DNA of 64,000 nt, from NCBI GenBank assembly GCA_015491895.1, contig WFVA01000063.1, positions 58,323-122,322 on the forward strand, written 5' to 3'. This DNA is from Albidovulum sp. Its GTDB lineage: Bacteria > Pseudomonadota > Alphaproteobacteria > Rhodobacterales > Rhodobacteraceae. This document shows positions 1-12,741 of the stretch, piece after piece. A program made the translations under genes and the position numbers. The notes below the pieces were generated by a model. It was not told the DNA's origin. It did no database searches and saw nothing but the letters and a program-made list of their open reading frames with translations. Every line of letters begins with the position of its first letter. Within the stretch, counting starts at the first letter, position 1.

Positions 1-54
1 CGAGATCATGAGCGTTGCCAGCAGAAGGGCGGGGTCGATAGCCGAATAATCCAT
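1..54 (-). CDS. Nucleoside-type ABC transporter permease 2 (5' end only)
   Basis: Only the first 18 codons are in the window (MDYSAIDPALLLATLMIS); the gene continues past base 1. Its ATG shares one base with the TGA stop of the preceding permease gene (TGATG), so the two are translationally coupled. In the BmpA/YufNOPQ class of nucleoside transporters an ATPase gene is followed by two permease genes. The position and the hydrophobic start therefore suggest the second inner-membrane permease. Too little sequence is present to confirm the family directly. Confidence 0.6.
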   Translation of the reverse strand, partial: MDYSAIDPALLLATLMIS

Positions 55-1136
55 CAGATGGCCTCCTCGCGTCTGAAGCGCAGGCGATAATCGGTAAACA
101 CGTCCATGGCCAGCAGGAAGAAGAGCAGCATCCCCTGGAAAGCCTTGATCGAAGCCGAGGGCAGGCCGAGATTCTGCTGCGCAATGCCCCCGCCCACCTC
201 CGTAAGCCCCAGGAGCAGTCCCGCGAGCAGGATCCCGAGCGGATGCAGGCGCCCCAGAAAGGCAACGATGATGGCCGTGAAGCCGTAGCCCACGTTGAAA
301 TCGGGCGAAAGCTGGCCGGCCGGGCCCGTCACCTCGAAAAGCCCCGCAAGCCCCGCCAGCGCCCCCGAGACGCCGAGGCAGATCAGCACCAGCCGATCGG
401 GATCGACCCCCCCAAACCGCGCCGCGCGCGGCGCCTCGCCGCTCAGGCGGATGCGATAGCCGAGGATGTGGCGGGTCAGCAGCCCCCAGGCCAGCATCAC
501 CGCAAGAAGCGCCGCCGCGCCGCCCCAGTGCAGCCCCGTGCCCTCGATCAGATCCATATTGGCGGAGGCGGCGTAATCATTGAGGTTGCGCGAGCCGGGA
601 AAGCCGAAACCTTGCGGATTCTTCAGGATGCCGAAGCTCACCGAGCTCAGGATATTCTCCGCCACATAGACGAGCATCAGCGAAACAAGGATCTCGTTGG
701 TGCCGAATTTCGTGCGCAGGATGGCCGGGACCATGGCCCACAGGAGGCCGCCCAGCGCGCCCGCAAGGATCATCAGCGGAAAGATATACCACCCTTCGGC
801 CGGGTAGAACGCCAGCCCCACCGCGCCGCCAAGGATCGCACCCATGATATACTGCCCCTCGGCACCGATATTCCATATCCCGGCCCGAAAGCCGAGGCTG
901 AGCCCCACCGCGATCAGGATGAGCGGCCAGGCCTTCACCAGGATCTGCGAGCGGTAATAGAAGGCGAATTCCGAAAACAGCGGATCCCAGAAGATGGTGC
1001 GGACCGCCTCCACCGGATCCTTGCCCAGAAGCGCGAAAAGCGCGCCCCCCGCCAGCATCGTCAGGATCACGGCCAGCAGCGGCGTCGCCCGCGCCCAGAA
1101 ACGCGAGGGCACCTTTCTTTTCTCAAGCACCAGCAT
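54..1136 (-). CDS. Nucleoside-type ABC transporter permease 1
   Basis: Inner-membrane permease of about 360 residues, resembling the YufP/BMP-family permeases (BPD_transp_2) that pair with a double-domain ATPase to import nucleosides or related purine compounds. Many hydrophobic segments are visible, and the typical GFRAGIWNIGAEGQ segment near the first third is characteristic of the family. I place the start at 1136 rather than at the longer open frame to 1175, because GGAGGAGGG lies six bases before this ATG and it cuts the overlap with the ATPase gene to 14 bp. The gene is coupled at both ends to its transporter partners and lies downstream of xdhABC. Purine or nucleoside substrate is inferred from that context. 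The solute-binding protein is not in the window. Confidence 0.88.
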   Translation of the reverse strand: MLVLEKRKVPSRFWARATPLLAVILTMLAGGALFALLGKDPVEAVRTIFWDPLFSEFAFYYRSQILVKAWPLILIAVGLSLGFRAGIWNIGAEGQYIMGAILGGAVGLAFYPAEGWYIFPLMILAGALGGLLWAMVPAILRTKFGTNEILVSLMLVYVAENILSSVSFGILKNPQGFGFPGSRNLNDYAASANMDLIEGTGLHWGGAAALLAVMLAWGLLTRHILGYRIRLSGEAPRAARFGGVDPDRLVLICLGVSGALAGLAGLFEVTGPAGQLSPDFNVGYGFTAIIVAFLGRLHPLGILLAGLLLGLTEVGGGIAQQNLGLPSASIKAFQGMLLFFLLAMDVFTDYRLRFRREEAI

Positions 1137-2673
1137 CGGCACCCTCCTCCACCTTCGCGCCATGCACGCCGCCAAGCATCAGCCCGATTTCCTCCACGCT
1201 CAGCCCGCGCGCCGGGCGCGGCGCGCTGAGGCGCCCTTCGTTGAGGGCGGCGAATGTATCGGAGATCTCCATCAGCTCATCGAGATCCTGGCTGATGACG
1301 ATCACCCCCGCGCCCCCTTCCGCCAGATCGAGGATCGCCTGGCGGATCGCCGCGGCGGCCGAAGCATCGACCCCCCATGTGGGCTGGTTGACAACCAGCA
1401 CCTCCGGGCGCTGAAGCACCTCCCGCCCGATCACGAATTTCTGCAGGTTGCCGCCGGAAAGCGCGCGCGCCGGCACCTCCGTGCCGGGTGTGCGCACATC
1501 GAAAACCTCCGTGATGCGCTTTGCGAAGGCGCGCGAACGGGGCCAGTCGATCAGGCCGCGGCGCACCAGGCGCTCGCGCACGGCACCCGTCAGAAGCGCG
1601 TTTTCGGTGAGGCTCATGTCGGGCGCGGCGGCATGGCCGAGGCGCTCTTCGGGAGCCGCCAGAAGGCCGAGCGCGCGCCGCTCATTGGGGCCGAGCGCTC
1701 CGATCTCCTGCCCATTCAGACGGATGGTATCGGCGGCTGTCGGGCGCTCGCCCGAAAGCGCGGCGAGCAGTTCGTCCTGCCCGTTGCCGGCAACGCCGCC
1801 GATCCCCAGCACCTCGCCCGCGCGCAGGCTGAAGCAGATATCCTTGAGCGACGTGCCGAAATGGCTCGTTGCCTGCAATGAAAGCCCCCGCACCTCCAGC
1901 ACCACATCGCCCAATTCCGCCCTTTCGCGATGCGGCGGGGTGAGGATCTCGCCCACCATCAGCTCTGCCAGTTCGCGCGCGGAATGCTCGCGCGGATTGC
2001 AGGTGGCGACCACCTTCCCGTGGCGCAGGATGGTGGCATTCTCGCACAGATCGATGACCTCTTCGAGCTTGTGCGAGATATAGAGGATCGCCGTGCCCTC
2101 GGCGCTGAGCTTGCGCAGAGTGCGAAACAGGATCTCCACCTCTTGGGGCGTGAGCACGCTCGTCGGCTCGTCCATGATCAGAAGCTTGGGATTCTGCAGC
2201 AGACAGCGGATGATCTCGACCCGCTGACGCTCCCCCGCCGAAAGCTCGCCCACGATGCGCTCGGGATCGAGCGGCAGCCCATAGGCCACGCTCACTTCGC
2301 GAATGCGCGCCGAAAGCTCGCCCTGGGGCGGCGGATCCTCCATCCCGAGCGCGATGTTTTCCGCCACGTTGAGCGCCTCGAACAGCGAAAAATGCTGGAA
2401 AACCATCGCCACCCCGGCCCGGCGCGCATCGCTCGGCCGGTGCGGCGCATAGGGCCGGCCCTCCAGCATCATTCGCCCCTCATCGGGCCGCACGAGGCCG
2501 TAGATCATCTTCACCAGGGTGGATTTTCCCGCGCCGTTCTCGCCAAGCAGCGCATGCACCTCTCCATGCGCAACGGAGAAGGACACATGATCGTTTGCCA
2601 GCACCCCCGGATAGGCCTTCGTCAGCCCCTCCACCACCAGCAGGGGTGGTTCACCATCCGCTTCGCTCATCAT
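1123..2673 (-). CDS. Nucleoside-type ABC transporter ATP-binding protein (two ABC domains)
   Basis: Cytoplasmic ATPase of 516 residues with two fused ABC domains, like RbsA/MglA and the BMP-family nucleoside importers (YufO type). The first half has Walker A GENGAGKS, signature LSAGERQRVE and Walker B LLIMDEPTS. The second half has GVAGNGQDE, without the Walker A lysine, and the signature LSGGNLQKFV. A degenerate second Walker A is normal in this class. A strong GGGGAGGGG precedes tandem ATGs at 2673 and 2670, and the second has the better spacing. It begins 11 bp after the xdhC stop, which suggests one transcript with xdhABC and a role in purine uptake. Substrate specificity is inferred. Confidence 0.92.
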   Translation of the reverse strand: MMSEADGEPPLLVVEGLTKAYPGVLANDHVSFSVAHGEVHALLGENGAGKSTLVKMIYGLVRPDEGRMMLEGRPYAPHRPSDARRAGVAMVFQHFSLFEALNVAENIALGMEDPPPQGELSARIREVSVAYGLPLDPERIVGELSAGERQRVEIIRCLLQNPKLLIMDEPTSVLTPQEVEILFRTLRKLSAEGTAILYISHKLEEVIDLCENATILRHGKVVATCNPREHSARELAELMVGEILTPPHRERAELGDVVLEVRGLSLQATSHFGTSLKDICFSLRAGEVLGIGGVAGNGQDELLAALSGERPTAADTIRLNGQEIGALGPNERRALGLLAAPEERLGHAAAPDMSLTENALLTGAVRERLVRRGLIDWPRSRAFAKRITEVFDVRTPGTEVPARALSGGNLQKFVIGREVLQRPEVLVVNQPTWGVDASAAAAIRQAILDLAEGGAGVIVISQDLDELMEISDTFAALNEGRLSAPRPARGLSVEEIGLMLGGVHGAKVEEGADAGA

Positions 2674-2684
2674 CCCCTCCCCGT

Positions 2685-3650
2685 TCAGACCGTTTCCCGC
2701 ACGGCTTTTGCGCCCGCCGGCCGCCTTCGTGATTCAGCGCTCATCTCCAATAGCCTCCCCGCCACGCCGATCGCAATGGCTTGGGGGTGCTTGCCAAACG
2801 CCCGCCGCCCGATCGGGCAAACGATACGCTCCACATCTTCCGGCGCGTGGCCGAGCGCAACGAGCCGCTTTCGAAAGCGCGTCCATTTCGTCGGCGAGCC
2901 GATCAACCCGGCCCAGCCAAACCCATGTGCGAGCAAACCATGGCAGACCTCGAAATCGAGCCCGTGCGAATAGGTCAGCACCAGATGCCAGGCCTCCCGC
3001 GGCGCAAGGGCGATGGCATCCGCCGGATTGACGGAAGGCAGCACCCGCACTCCCTGCGCCACATCCGGCGGAAAGCGCTCAGGAGCCGTATCCACCCATG
3101 TGATGCGGAAATCGGGCAGGGGCGCCATCACATCCACGATCGCGCGCCCCACATGTCCGGCCCCGAAAATCCAGAGATCGCGCCCCGCGCTCCCGATCGG
3201 CTCGATCATCCAACCCTTCAGCAGCCGGGGGGCGAGTGCCTCGCCCGCGGCGGCGGAGCGGATCAGCCGCGCAACCGCCTCCGGCATCTCGTCTTCACTC
3301 CCCGGAACCGGCCGCGCATGGCCCCCTTCGCGCGCCAGCCCCTCGAGCCGCTCTGCGTCATATATCTCGCACAGGAGCGTGACCCGCCCGCCGCAGCATT
3401 GCCCGAGGGCGGGCCCGAGCGCGATCCTTTCGATCCAGTCCCGCCCGCTTTCGAGAGCACGGCGCGCCCGCGCGATCGCGTCAAACTCGAGGCGCCCGCC
3501 CCCGATCGTGCCTGCCGTGCCGCCATCCCACACAAGCATCGAGGCCCCCGCCTCCCGGGGCGCGGAGCCTTCATCCTCTGCCACCACCAGCCGCGCAACG
3601 CGCCCATGGGCTTCGATTGCCGCGCTGAGTGCTTCGCGATCAAGGCTCAT
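2685..3650 (-). CDS. xdhC: Xanthine dehydrogenase accessory protein XdhC
   Basis: XdhC (321 residues) binds molybdenum cofactor, supports its sulfuration and delivers it to the XdhAB enzyme; it is not part of the mature enzyme. Family hallmarks visible are the N-terminal region with GQCCGGRVTLL and the C-terminal Rossmann-like part with FGAGHVGRAIVDVM. The length is normal. Its ATG overlaps the xdhB stop by four bases (ATGA), which shows tight coupling in the order xdhA-xdhB-xdhC. The nucleoside transporter ATPase follows 11 bp downstream. No disruption is seen. Confidence 0.95.
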   Translation of the reverse strand: MSLDREALSAAIEAHGRVARLVVAEDEGSAPREAGASMLVWDGGTAGTIGGGRLEFDAIARARRALESGRDWIERIALGPALGQCCGGRVTLLCEIYDAERLEGLAREGGHARPVPGSEDEMPEAVARLIRSAAAGEALAPRLLKGWMIEPIGSAGRDLWIFGAGHVGRAIVDVMAPLPDFRITWVDTAPERFPPDVAQGVRVLPSVNPADAIALAPREAWHLVLTYSHGLDFEVCHGLLAHGFGWAGLIGSPTKWTRFRKRLVALGHAPEDVERIVCPIGRRAFGKHPQAIAIGVAGRLLEMSAESRRRPAGAKAVRETV

Positions 3651-5956
3651 CCCGCCCCTCCCGCAACGCGCGCCGCCGCCCGCATGAGCCGCTCGGGCGT
3701 GGCCGGTGCATCAAGCGCCGGATAGCCCTCCCCGCAGGCACGGATCGCATCCGAGAGCGCCAGGAATGCAGAGATCCCGAGCATCAGCGGCGGCTCCCCG
3801 ACCGCCTTCGAGCGATAGATGGTTTCAGAACGGTTCTCGTTCTCGAACAGATCCACGTTGAAAATTCTCGGCCGATCGCCACAGGCGGGGATCTTGTAGG
3901 TGGAAGGCGCATGCGTCATCAGCCGCCCGCGGCTGTCCCACACCAGCTCCTCGGTGGTGAGCCAGCCCGCGCCCTGCACGAAACCACCCTCCACCTGGCC
4001 GATATCCAGCGCCGGATTGAGCGAAGCCCCCGCATCATGCAGGATATCCACCCGCAGAATGCGGTTTTCGCCGGTGAGGCGATCAAGCACCACCTCGCTG
4101 ACAGCCGCGCCATAGGCGAAATAATAGAAGGGCCGCCCCTCACCGCGCGCCCGATCCCAGCTGATATCGGGCGTGCGGTAAAATCCCGTGGCCGAAAGGC
4201 TGATACGGTTTTCGTAGCAGATCCGCACCGCCTCCTCGAAGGCCAGCACCTCGCCGCCCACATGCACGCAGTCATCTGCGAACACCACCGTCCCGGCCTG
4301 ATAATATCCCTTGAGGAATTCGCCCATGCGCCCCCGGATTTCGTCGCAGGCCGCCTTCACTGCCATGCCGTTCAGATCCGAGCCGCTGGATGCCGCCGTG
4401 GCCGAGGTATTGGGCACCTTGCCGGTGTCGGTCGCGGTGATGCGCACCCGCTCGAGCGCGACCCCGAAGCGATCCGCCGCCACCTGTGCCACCTTCTGGA
4501 AAAGCCCCTGGCCCATCTCGGTGCCGCCGTGATTGAGATGGATCGAGCCATCCTGATACACATGCACGAGCGCACCCGCCTGATTGAGATGCGTCAGCGT
4601 GAAGCTGATGCCGAACTTCACCGGCGTCAGCGCAATCCCCCGCTTCAGCACCTCATGCCCGGCATTCCATGCCGCCACCGCTTCGCGCCGCTCCCGGTAA
4701 CGGGCACGCTCGGCGAGTTCCCCCACCAGTTCCCGGATCACGCTATCCTCGACAGGCTGGCCATAAGGCGTGCGCTGCGGCGCCTTCATCTTGGCGGAAA
4801 TACTCCCGCCGGAGGCATAAAAGTTCTTCTGGCGCACCTCGAACGGATCAAGCCCGAGCTCATGGGCAACGTGATCCATCACCCGCTCGATCCCGAGTAT
4901 CCCCTGCGGCCCGCCGAAGCCCCGGAAGGCCGTGGCCGATTGCGTGTTGGTGCGCAGGCGATGGCTCTCTATGCGCGCCGCGGGCAGATAATAGGCATTA
5001 TCGGCGTGCAACATGGCGCGATCCGCCACCGGCAGGCTCAGATCCTGCGACCACCCGCAGCGCGCGTATTGCACGAAATCCACCGCCAGAAGCCGCCCCC
5101 CGTCATCAAATCCCACCTCATATTCGATGCGGAAATCATGGCGCTTGCCGGTGATGATCATGTCGTCATCGCGATCATAGCGCATCTTGCAGGCCCGCCC
5201 CGTCAGCCGGGCCGCCACCGCGCAGGCCACTGCAAGCGCATTGCCCTGGCTTTCCTTGCCGCCAAAACCGCCGCCCATGCGCCGCACCTCAACGCGCACC
5301 ATGGCCATCGCCATGCCCAGCGCATGGGCCACCTTGTGCTGGATCTCGGTGGGGTGCTGGGTGCTCGAATGCACGCGCATCCCGCCATCATCCATCGGCT
5401 CGGCCAGGGCCGCCTGGCCTTCCAGATAGAAATGCTCCTGTCCGCCGATCTCGATCCGCCCTTTCAGGCGTCGCGGCGCGGCGGCAAGCGCCCTTTCGCA
5501 CCCGCCCCGCTCCCAGATCACCGGCCCGCCCTCGAAGCGGCTGTCGGCGGCAAGCGCGTCATCGATGGTCAGGATCGCGGGCAGTTCCTCGTATTCGATC
5601 CGCCCCAGCCGCGCCGCCTTGCGCGCCTCGAGATGGCTTTCCGCCACCACCAGGAAAACCGGCTGGCCGAGGTAATGCACTTCGCCATCCGCAAGCAAGG
5701 GCTCGTCATGGGCGGCAGGCGCAACATCGCAATCACCCGGCAGATCGTCCGCCATGAGCACCGCCACCACACCGGGCGCGGCCCGCACGGCCGAAAGATC
5801 CATCCGCCTGATCTTTCCATGCGCCACATCGCTGAGCCCGAAGGCCAGGTGCAGCGTGCCGGCGGGGGTGGGAATGTCATCGACGTATTGCGCCCGCCCC
5901 GTCACGTGCAGAGGCGCGGAATCATGGGGCAGCGGCTTGTGGACAACCCCGCTCAT
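3647..5956 (-). CDS. xdhB: Xanthine dehydrogenase molybdopterin-binding subunit XdhB
   Basis: Catalytic molybdopterin subunit (769 residues) of bacterial xanthine dehydrogenase, which hydroxylates hypoxanthine and xanthine to urate. Family motifs include [50 protein letters not shown] and [11 protein letters not shown], the last two around the active site. I chose the ATG at 5956, which overlaps the xdhA stop as ATGA. A longer open frame upstream is only an out-of-frame reading of xdhA. Residues 381-391 ([11 protein letters not shown]) are encoded by DNA nearly identical to an intergenic repeat at 34485-34507, so this loop may come from an inserted repeat (see findings). Confidence 0.95.
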   Translation of the reverse strand: MSGVVHKPLPHDSAPLHVTGRAQYVDDIPTPAGTLHLAFGLSDVAHGKIRRMDLSAVRAAPGVVAVLMADDLPGDCDVAPAAHDEPLLADGEVHYLGQPVFLVVAESHLEARKAARLGRIEYEELPAILTIDDALAADSRFEGGPVIWERGGCERALAAAPRRLKGRIEIGGQEHFYLEGQAALAEPMDDGGMRVHSSTQHPTEIQHKVAHALGMAMAMVRVEVRRMGGGFGGKESQGNALAVACAVAARLTGRACKMRYDRDDDMIITGKRHDFRIEYEVGFDDGGRLLAVDFVQYARCGWSQDLSLPVADRAMLHADNAYYLPAARIESHRLRTNTQSATAFRGFGGPQGILGIERVMDHVAHELGLDPFEVRQKNFYASGGSISAKMKAPQRTPYGQPVEDSVIRELVGELAERARYRERREAVAAWNAGHEVLKRGIALTPVKFGISFTLTHLNQAGALVHVYQDGSIHLNHGGTEMGQGLFQKVAQVAADRFGVALERVRITATDTGKVPNTSATAASSGSDLNGMAVKAACDEIRGRMGEFLKGYYQAGTVVFADDCVHVGGEVLAFEEAVRICYENRISLSATGFYRTPDISWDRARGEGRPFYYFAYGAAVSEVVLDRLTGENRILRVDILHDAGASLNPALDIGQVEGGFVQGAGWLTTEELVWDSRGRLMTHAPSTYKIPACGDRPRIFNVDLFENENRSETIYRSKAVGEPPLMLGISAFLALSDAIRACGEGYPALDAPATPERLMRAAARVAGGAG
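4785..4808 (-). repeat. Copy of an intergenic repeat core inside xdhB
   Basis: On the plus strand TTCATCTTGGCG, one extra G, then AAATACTCCCG. This matches the core at 34485-34507 in 23 of 24 positions with a single one-base gap. In xdhB the sequence is read in frame as part of a Gly/Ser/Lys-rich loop. The match is directly visible. That it arose by insertion of a mobile repeat is inference. Confidence 0.75.
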
Positions 5957-7335
5957 GGCGTCACCTCCAGCACGTTCACGGCCGCGCCCCTGTCCTCCAG
6001 ATAATACCGCATCAGGAGGTTCTGCGCCGCCGCGAGGCGGTAATCTGCCGAGGCCCGCATGTCCGAAATCGGGCTGAAATCCTCCGCAAAGGCCGCTTTC
6101 GCCGAGCGGATCGTCTCTTCGCTCCAATCCCGGCCCACAAGCGCCGCTTCCACCGCGCGTGCGCGCTTCGGGATCGCCGCCATGCCGCCGAAGGCAATGC
6201 GCGCCGAGGCCACCCGGCCATCCTCCACCACGATGTTGAAGCATCCCAGAAGCGCCGAGATATCCTGATCGAAACGCTTGGAGATCTTGTAGCAGCGCAG
6301 GCGATCGGGCTGACGCGGGATCAGGATCCACTCCACGAACTCCCCCGCCCGCAGATCCTGCCTGCCGTAATCGATGAAGAAATCCTCGAGCGCCACCCGC
6401 CGGCGCTTGTTCTTCATGCGCAGGATCAGCTCCGCCCCGAGCGCGATCAGCGCCGGCGGGCCATCGCCGATCGGCGAGCCGTTGGCGATATTGCCGCCGA
6501 TCGTGCCCGCATTGCGCACCTGCTCGGAGCCGTAGCGGGCGAGCATCGCGGCTAGTTGGGGATGGTGCTCCGCCATCAGTTCGCGCAGGGCATTCACGCG
6601 CACCATCGCGCCGACGCGGATAAAATCGCTGCGCACGCGGATCTCCTTCAGCTCGGCCACATCGGCGAGGAAGACCACGTTCTCCAGATCCTGCAGCCGC
6701 TTGGTGACCCAGAGCCCCACATCCGTTGCCCCGCCGATGAGCTGCGCCTCGGGGTTGTTGCCATAGGCCACCGCCAGTTCATCCACCGAACGCGGCGCGA
6801 TGGCGAGGGGCGGTGCCTCAAGCGCTTCGAGCTTCGCGCGATCCTCCCGCATCCATTCGGGCACAGGCGCACCGGCCGCGGCCTCCGCCGCGCGCAGGAT
6901 CGGCGCATAGCCGGTGCAGCGGCAGAGATTGCCCGCTAACACCCGATCGAAATCGCGCTCGCCATTCATCTGCGCCACCGCGAGCGAGGCCACGATCCCC
7001 GGCGTGCAGAAGCCGCATTGCGAGCCGTGATGCTCCACCATCGCCTGCTGCACCGGATGCATCTCGCCCGAAGGCCCCGTGATCCCCTCCACCGTGCGCA
7101 CCGCCTTGCCGTGCAGCTGGGGCAGGAAGAGGATGCAGGCATTGAGCGCGCGCGCCACGCCATCCCGCCCCGTCACCATCACCGTGCATGCGCCGCAATC
7201 GCCCTCGTTGCAGCCTTCCTTGGTGCCGGTGAGGCGCTTTCTTTCGCGCAGCCAGTCGAGAAGCGTGCGCGTGGGCGGCTCACCCGCCACGCGCTCCGTT
7301 TCTCCGTTCAGAAGAAACACGATGCCGTCAGACAT
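5953..7335 (-). CDS. xdhA: Xanthine dehydrogenase small subunit XdhA (2Fe-2S and FAD)
   Basis: Electron-transfer subunit (460 residues) carrying two [2Fe-2S] clusters and FAD, passing electrons from the XdhB molybdenum site to NAD+. The N-terminal ferredoxin-like domain has [12 protein letters not shown]. The second cluster domain has CGFCTPG and CRCTGY. The FAD domain follows from about residue 180, with [18 protein letters not shown] start it at [12 protein letters not shown] (7335) because homology begins there, although the nearest purine-rich GGAGGAG lies rather far (about 19 bases) upstream. A longer in-frame start at 7422 adds an Arg-rich stretch unlike the family. First gene of the xdhABC-transporter operon. 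Confidence 0.93.
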   Translation of the reverse strand: MSDGIVFLLNGETERVAGEPPTRTLLDWLRERKRLTGTKEGCNEGDCGACTVMVTGRDGVARALNACILFLPQLHGKAVRTVEGITGPSGEMHPVQQAMVEHHGSQCGFCTPGIVASLAVAQMNGERDFDRVLAGNLCRCTGYAPILRAAEAAAGAPVPEWMREDRAKLEALEAPPLAIAPRSVDELAVAYGNNPEAQLIGGATDVGLWVTKRLQDLENVVFLADVAELKEIRVRSDFIRVGAMVRVNALRELMAEHHPQLAAMLARYGSEQVRNAGTIGGNIANGSPIGDGPPALIALGAELILRMKNKRRRVALEDFFIDYGRQDLRAGEFVEWILIPRQPDRLRCYKISKRFDQDISALLGCFNIVVEDGRVASARIAFGGMAAIPKRARAVEAALVGRDWSEETIRSAKAAFAEDFSPISDMRASADYRLAAAQNLLMRYYLEDRGAAVNVLEVTP

Positions 7336-7514
7336 TGGATATCCGTGTCGCTTTCTCCTCCCGCGGCTCTCTGCACCCCGCCCGATGCGACGTAAAGCGG
7401 GGTGCGGCCGTTTGTCCGGCATTGAGGAAACCGCATGTGCACGGGCAAAGCAATGGTTTTCTTGAAGGGATCGGCTTATGGTCTTTCAGGAAAGCACGAA
7501 GAAAGGCGCGCAGG

Positions 7515-7631
7515 ATGGTGCTCAGGCATATCCATCATGTTCAGCTTGCCATGCCCGGCTATCGCCGCGCCTATGTGAACGATCCCTTCGGCAACAGGAT
7601 CGAGCTCCTTGAGGCCTGCCCCGCTTCTTGA
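7515..7631 (+). pseudogene. Remnant of a VOC/glyoxalase-fold gene with an internal deletion
   Basis: A 38-codon frame joins MVLRHIHHVQLAMP, typical of the first strand of a VOC-superfamily (glyoxalase/bleomycin-resistance-like) protein, directly to GYRRAYVNDPFGNRIELLE, typical of its last strands. Intact relatives have about 80 residues between these parts. The junction falls on CCCGGC, which codes for Pro-Gly and is common at both places in intact genes, so a recombination between short direct repeats could explain it. The frame is still open and has a GGCGCGCAGG-like purine stretch upstream. A functional mini-protein is unlikely because the metal ligands and active-site strands are gone. 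The remainder of the 336-bp gap between xdhA and dnaE (7336-7514) shows nothing I can name. Confidence 0.7.
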
Positions 7632-7670
7632 CGCTTTCCATTACGCCCGCATGCAGGCTAGTTTGCCGCC

Positions 7671-11150
<3,480 letters not shown>

Positions 11151-11219
11151 GCGGAATAGCGGAAATAATGCAATATAGTGGGGCCTGTCCGAAGGCAGGC
11201 GCGAAACCGACGGAATGAC

Positions 11220-11936
11220 ATGATGCAATATGAATTTCGAGATGCCAGAATGCCCGGCCTTGCGCGCTACCGGGCGCTTCGCAAGCGCACACCGGGGGCC
11301 TCCATCCTGAGAGCCCTTGAATACGAGATGGTCGAGGGAATGAATCTTGCCGGGCGCATCCTCGATTTCGGCGGCGGGCAGGGGGCCAGCTATGTGCCGC
11401 TGCTGCCTGATGGCATCGAATTGCTTTCCGTCAATATTGACCGGCAATACAATCCCACCCACATCCTCGAGGTGGGGGCGCCGCTGCCGTTTGAGGAGAG
11501 CAGCATGGATGGTGCGATCTGCTTCAACGTGCTGGAGCACATCTACGATACCCGCTTCGTGCTTGATGAAATCTTCCGCGTGCTGAAACCCGGCGCGACC
11601 CTGCACATATCCGTGCCGTTCATCTTTCGCGTCCACGGCCACCCGGATGATTATTCGCGCCACACCACAAGCTGGTGGCGCGAAACCCTGGCGCGCACGG
11701 GTTTTGCGCAGGCGGTGATCGAGCCGCTTGCCTGGGGCAAGGCCACGAGCGCGCAGATGATCGGCGGCAACGGCCTCTGGCCGGCACTTACCACCTGGAA
11801 GAACGTGCTGCGCGATATTGCCATGGCGCGCATCAGATCGAAAAACCGCGACCGGATCACCGGGCGTTATGGCAACAGCGTTGCCGCCGTGGCGCCCGGC
11901 TGGTGGATCGAGGCCACGAAAGGGGAGGCCGCATGA
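11220..11936 (+). CDS. Class I SAM-dependent methyltransferase
   Basis: A 238-residue Methyltransf_11-type enzyme. Motif I is ILDFGGGQGASYVPLL, where many relatives have D-x-G-x-G-x-G, followed by the acidic SVNID after strand 2 and then FNVLEHIYDTRFVLDEIFRV and KPGATLHISVPF. The C-terminal segment HGHPDDYSRHTTSWW is common in methyltransferases that sit in polysaccharide clusters. The ATG at 11220 is preferred to a GTG at 11178; the two tandem ATGs (11220, 11223) have only a weak ribosome site. It overlaps the downstream sulfotransferase-like gene as ATGA. Together they suggest modification of a surface glycan. The exact acceptor is unknown. Confidence 0.85.
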   Translation: MMQYEFRDARMPGLARYRALRKRTPGASILRALEYEMVEGMNLAGRILDFGGGQGASYVPLLPDGIELLSVNIDRQYNPTHILEVGAPLPFEESSMDGAICFNVLEHIYDTRFVLDEIFRVLKPGATLHISVPFIFRVHGHPDDYSRHTTSWWRETLARTGFAQAVIEPLAWGKATSAQMIGGNGLWPALTTWKNVLRDIAMARIRSKNRDRITGRYGNSVAAVAPGWWIEATKGEAA

Positions 11937-12691
11937 ACCTGCGGGAATTGCGCGCCCGCCTTGCGGTGGGCCTCGGGCGGGCCAGGTGGATATTCATCCA
12001 TATCCCGAAGAACGCAGGGGTTGCCATCGCCAAGAATCCCGAACTGGCAAACAGGCTGGTGCGCGCCGAGCGCCCCTTCCACAAGAGCCGGGCCTATACA
12101 CGCGAATTGCTGCGCGTGATGGCGGAAGCGGGCGAGCATCATGGCATCCAGCACGCCCGCTGGCGCGATCTGCGCGCGGATATCGTTTCCCGCCTGCAGC
12201 CCGTCGCGGTGGTGCGCAACCCCTGGGCGCGCACGGTGTCGCGCTACCGTTTTGCCCGCACCGCCATCGCTCAGGGCAAGCTCCCTGAAGATTACGTGCC
12301 CGAAAGCTTCGAAGCCTTCCTCGAGGAGCGCCACGAATACGGCCATCGCCCCTTTTTCTGGCACCGCGCCATCCGCGGCTGGTATCCGCAGGCCGATTAC
12401 GTGACGGACGTTTCCGGCCGCGTGGTTGCCGATATCCTGCGCCAGGAGGATCTGGCGCGCGAAGCGGGGCTCTATTTCGGGCTGAAAACGCCGCTGCGGG
12501 TGCGTAACGCAAGCCGGGCCGGGGACGGGAGCTACAAGGATTACTACACGCCGGCCACCATCCAGATCGTGGCCGACTGGTATGAACGCGATATCGAGCT
12601 GTTCGGATTCGATTTCGATACGCCGGCACGGAAGAATGTCCATTTTCCGCGGGCCGGCGATGGAGCCCCGGGGCGGGATGCGAAGGCATAG
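11933..12691 (+). CDS. Sulfotransferase-family protein
   Basis: A 252-residue protein of the sulfotransferase family 2 type. IFIHIPKNAG near residue 20 matches the 5'-phosphosulfate-binding motif (IHIPKTAG in relatives). VVRNPWARTVSRYRF about 70 residues on matches the 3'-phosphate-binding motif of PAPS-dependent enzymes. The start at 11933 overlaps the methyltransferase stop as ATGA and has GGGGAGG just upstream. Known relatives sulfate carbohydrates, often in capsule or nodulation-factor pathways. With the adjacent methyltransferase and the facing glycosyltransferase operon, decoration of an extracellular or LPS glycan is the likely role. No transmembrane segment is obvious. Confidence 0.8.
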   Translation: MNLRELRARLAVGLGRARWIFIHIPKNAGVAIAKNPELANRLVRAERPFHKSRAYTRELLRVMAEAGEHHGIQHARWRDLRADIVSRLQPVAVVRNPWARTVSRYRFARTAIAQGKLPEDYVPESFEAFLEERHEYGHRPFFWHRAIRGWYPQADYVTDVSGRVVADILRQEDLAREAGLYFGLKTPLRVRNASRAGDGSYKDYYTPATIQIVADWYERDIELFGFDFDTPARKNVHFPRAGDGAPGRDAKA

Positions 12692-12741
12692 AGTCTGTTG
12701 ACGATCATGCCCGCCGGGATGCCGTCGGATGCAAAGCCTTG

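Noticed and set aside
3629..6004. Open frame of 791 codons on the plus strand opposite xdhB
   Set aside because: Antisense shadow of xdhB; composition is His/Arg/Pro-rich and has no recognisable domain.
5957..6331. Upstream extension of the xdhB frame
   Set aside because: Lies wholly within xdhA in another frame; family homology begins at the ATG at 5956 with an ATGA overlap.
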